Source: Calothrix sp. NIES-4101 | GTDB lineage: Bacteria; Cyanobacteriota; Cyanobacteriia; Cyanobacteriales; Nostocaceae | Direction of reading: 5' to 3' | Length of the DNA stretch: 64,000 nucleotides | NCBI GenBank assembly: GCA_004296455.1 | Contig: AP018277.1 | Location: 62,001-126,000 of the forward strand | Shown: in pieces, positions 63,591 through 64,000 of the stretch | Layout: the number at the start of each line of letters is the position of its first letter | How positions within the stretch are numbered: position 1 is the stretch's first letter | Notes under the pieces: model-generated | Told to the model about the DNA's origin: nothing | Database searches by the model: none | What the model saw: the letters and a program-made list of their open reading frames with translations, nothing else | Position numbers and translations under genes: made by a program

Positions 63591-64000
63591 TTAATTACCT
63601 TCCATTACGGAGGATAGTAGGGCTTGAATGTTGGTCAGTTGGGGATTTTCGGGGATAAAGTATCCTGTTCCAGTAGCGCGATCGCGTAACAAGTTAGCGT
63701 TACCACCGACGAACATGATGTTTACCACGTCGGCTAAATATTCCCTTGCATCCACGGTAATTGAGTCCACAAGGCGGTTAAACCAGTCATTTAACAGGTC
63801 ATCAAAGATGGGGGAAAAGTCGTATCTGTTGCCGTAAATCAGGGAGCCATCTGTCACCGCGTCCATGACTTTGCAGGTTTTGAAGGCTATGTTGTCTCGC
63901 CGTGCGTGGGACTGCATCAAATCGCTGTTGATGATGTCGTTGGCGAGGGATACCCCACCGACATCGGGAATTGACCGTCGATGGACTGCCATGCCCTCTG
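63591..64000 (-). CDS. Actin-like ParM-type protein, partial (5' end outside window)
   Basis: The frame is open past the ATG at 63992 to the window edge, so only the C-terminal about 136 residues are visible. VVNIMFVGGNANLLR followed by FIPENPQLTNIQALL is the typical C-terminal pattern of ParM/StbA-like actin homologues (GGG/GGx-ANLL then x-NP-x-x-x-N-x-x-G/A). Such proteins polymerise to push plasmid copies apart. It is followed by the ParR-like gene. Confidence 0.6.
   Translation of the reverse strand, partial: EGMAVHRRSIPDVGGVSLANDIINSDLMQSHARRDNIAFKTCKVMDAVTDGSLIYGNRYDFSPIFDDLLNDWFNRLVDSITVDAREYLADVVNIMFVGGNANLLRDRATGTGYFIPENPQLTNIQALLSSVMEGN

Noticed and set aside
1-64000. tRNA, rRNA, replication initiator or complete phage
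   Set aside because: I looked for conserved rRNA/tRNA sequence, Rep-type proteins and phage structural genes and saw none.

Overview
The window looks like part of a large plasmid from a filamentous, probably heterocyst-forming cyanobacterium. HIP1 octamers (GCGATCGC) are scattered throughout, base composition is AT-rich, there are haemagglutinin-domain exoproteins and many multi-domain histidine kinases, and plasmid functions (relaxase, MobC, ParA/ParB, ParM-like, coupling-ATPase-like) sit beside a dense load of insertion sequences and MITEs. I saw no rRNA, tRNA, CRISPR array or replication initiator.

Layout. 1-8 kb is a decayed mobilization region: a relaxase broken by a 180-bp MITE and a 14-bp tandem duplication, MobC, a gene cut by an IS630 copy, a ParA/VirC1-like ATPase and a coiled-coil membrane protein. 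8-10.9 kb holds a broken aspartic-protease module and a parA-parB operon whose coding sequence carries repeated CTGGGTACCCAG palindromes. 10.9-16.6 kb has an XRE regulator with a CheB-CheR-PAS-kinase-receiver hybrid, small genes and a truncated DUF2600 gene. 16.9-20 kb has a TpsA-type exoprotein and a remnant of a second one. 20-24.3 kb has a tyrosine recombinase, a PIN toxin-antitoxin pair, a KfrA-like gene and a ParE/RelE pair. 24.4-29.4 kb has an internally deleted LuxR/ATPase/TPR regulator, nested MITEs and a FIST-sensor/kinase operon.

29.8-38.9 kb is an insertion-sequence graveyard: IS630 copies B and C, a 348-bp MITE split by IS630 C and by an IS4-type element, a group II intron remnant, a glyoxalase-like gene and a secreted VCBS-repeat protein. 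38.9-43.5 kb is a three-gene PhnD-type sensor operon that, with other decayed sequence, lies between two same-length 1389-bp IS copies in direct orientation. 44.5-46.7 kb is a second, multiply interrupted KfrA-like copy. 47-52.5 kb is one 1815-residue Ser/Thr kinase-ATPase-GAF-histidine kinase preceded by a 15-bp-arm hairpin. 52.5-57.2 kb is a four-gene operon (DMATS-type prenyltransferase, haem-oxygenase-like diiron protein, FMO-type monooxygenase, SDR) that looks like an uncharacterised natural-product pathway. 58-64 kb is a minus-strand plasmid block with a coupling-ATPase-like protein, a membrane protein, several small genes, tandem repeats and a ParM/ParR-like pair.

The most unusual signals are the palindromes written inside parB and a neighbouring gene, the prenyltransferase/diiron operon, and several cases where excising a small element with its target duplication restores a reading frame.
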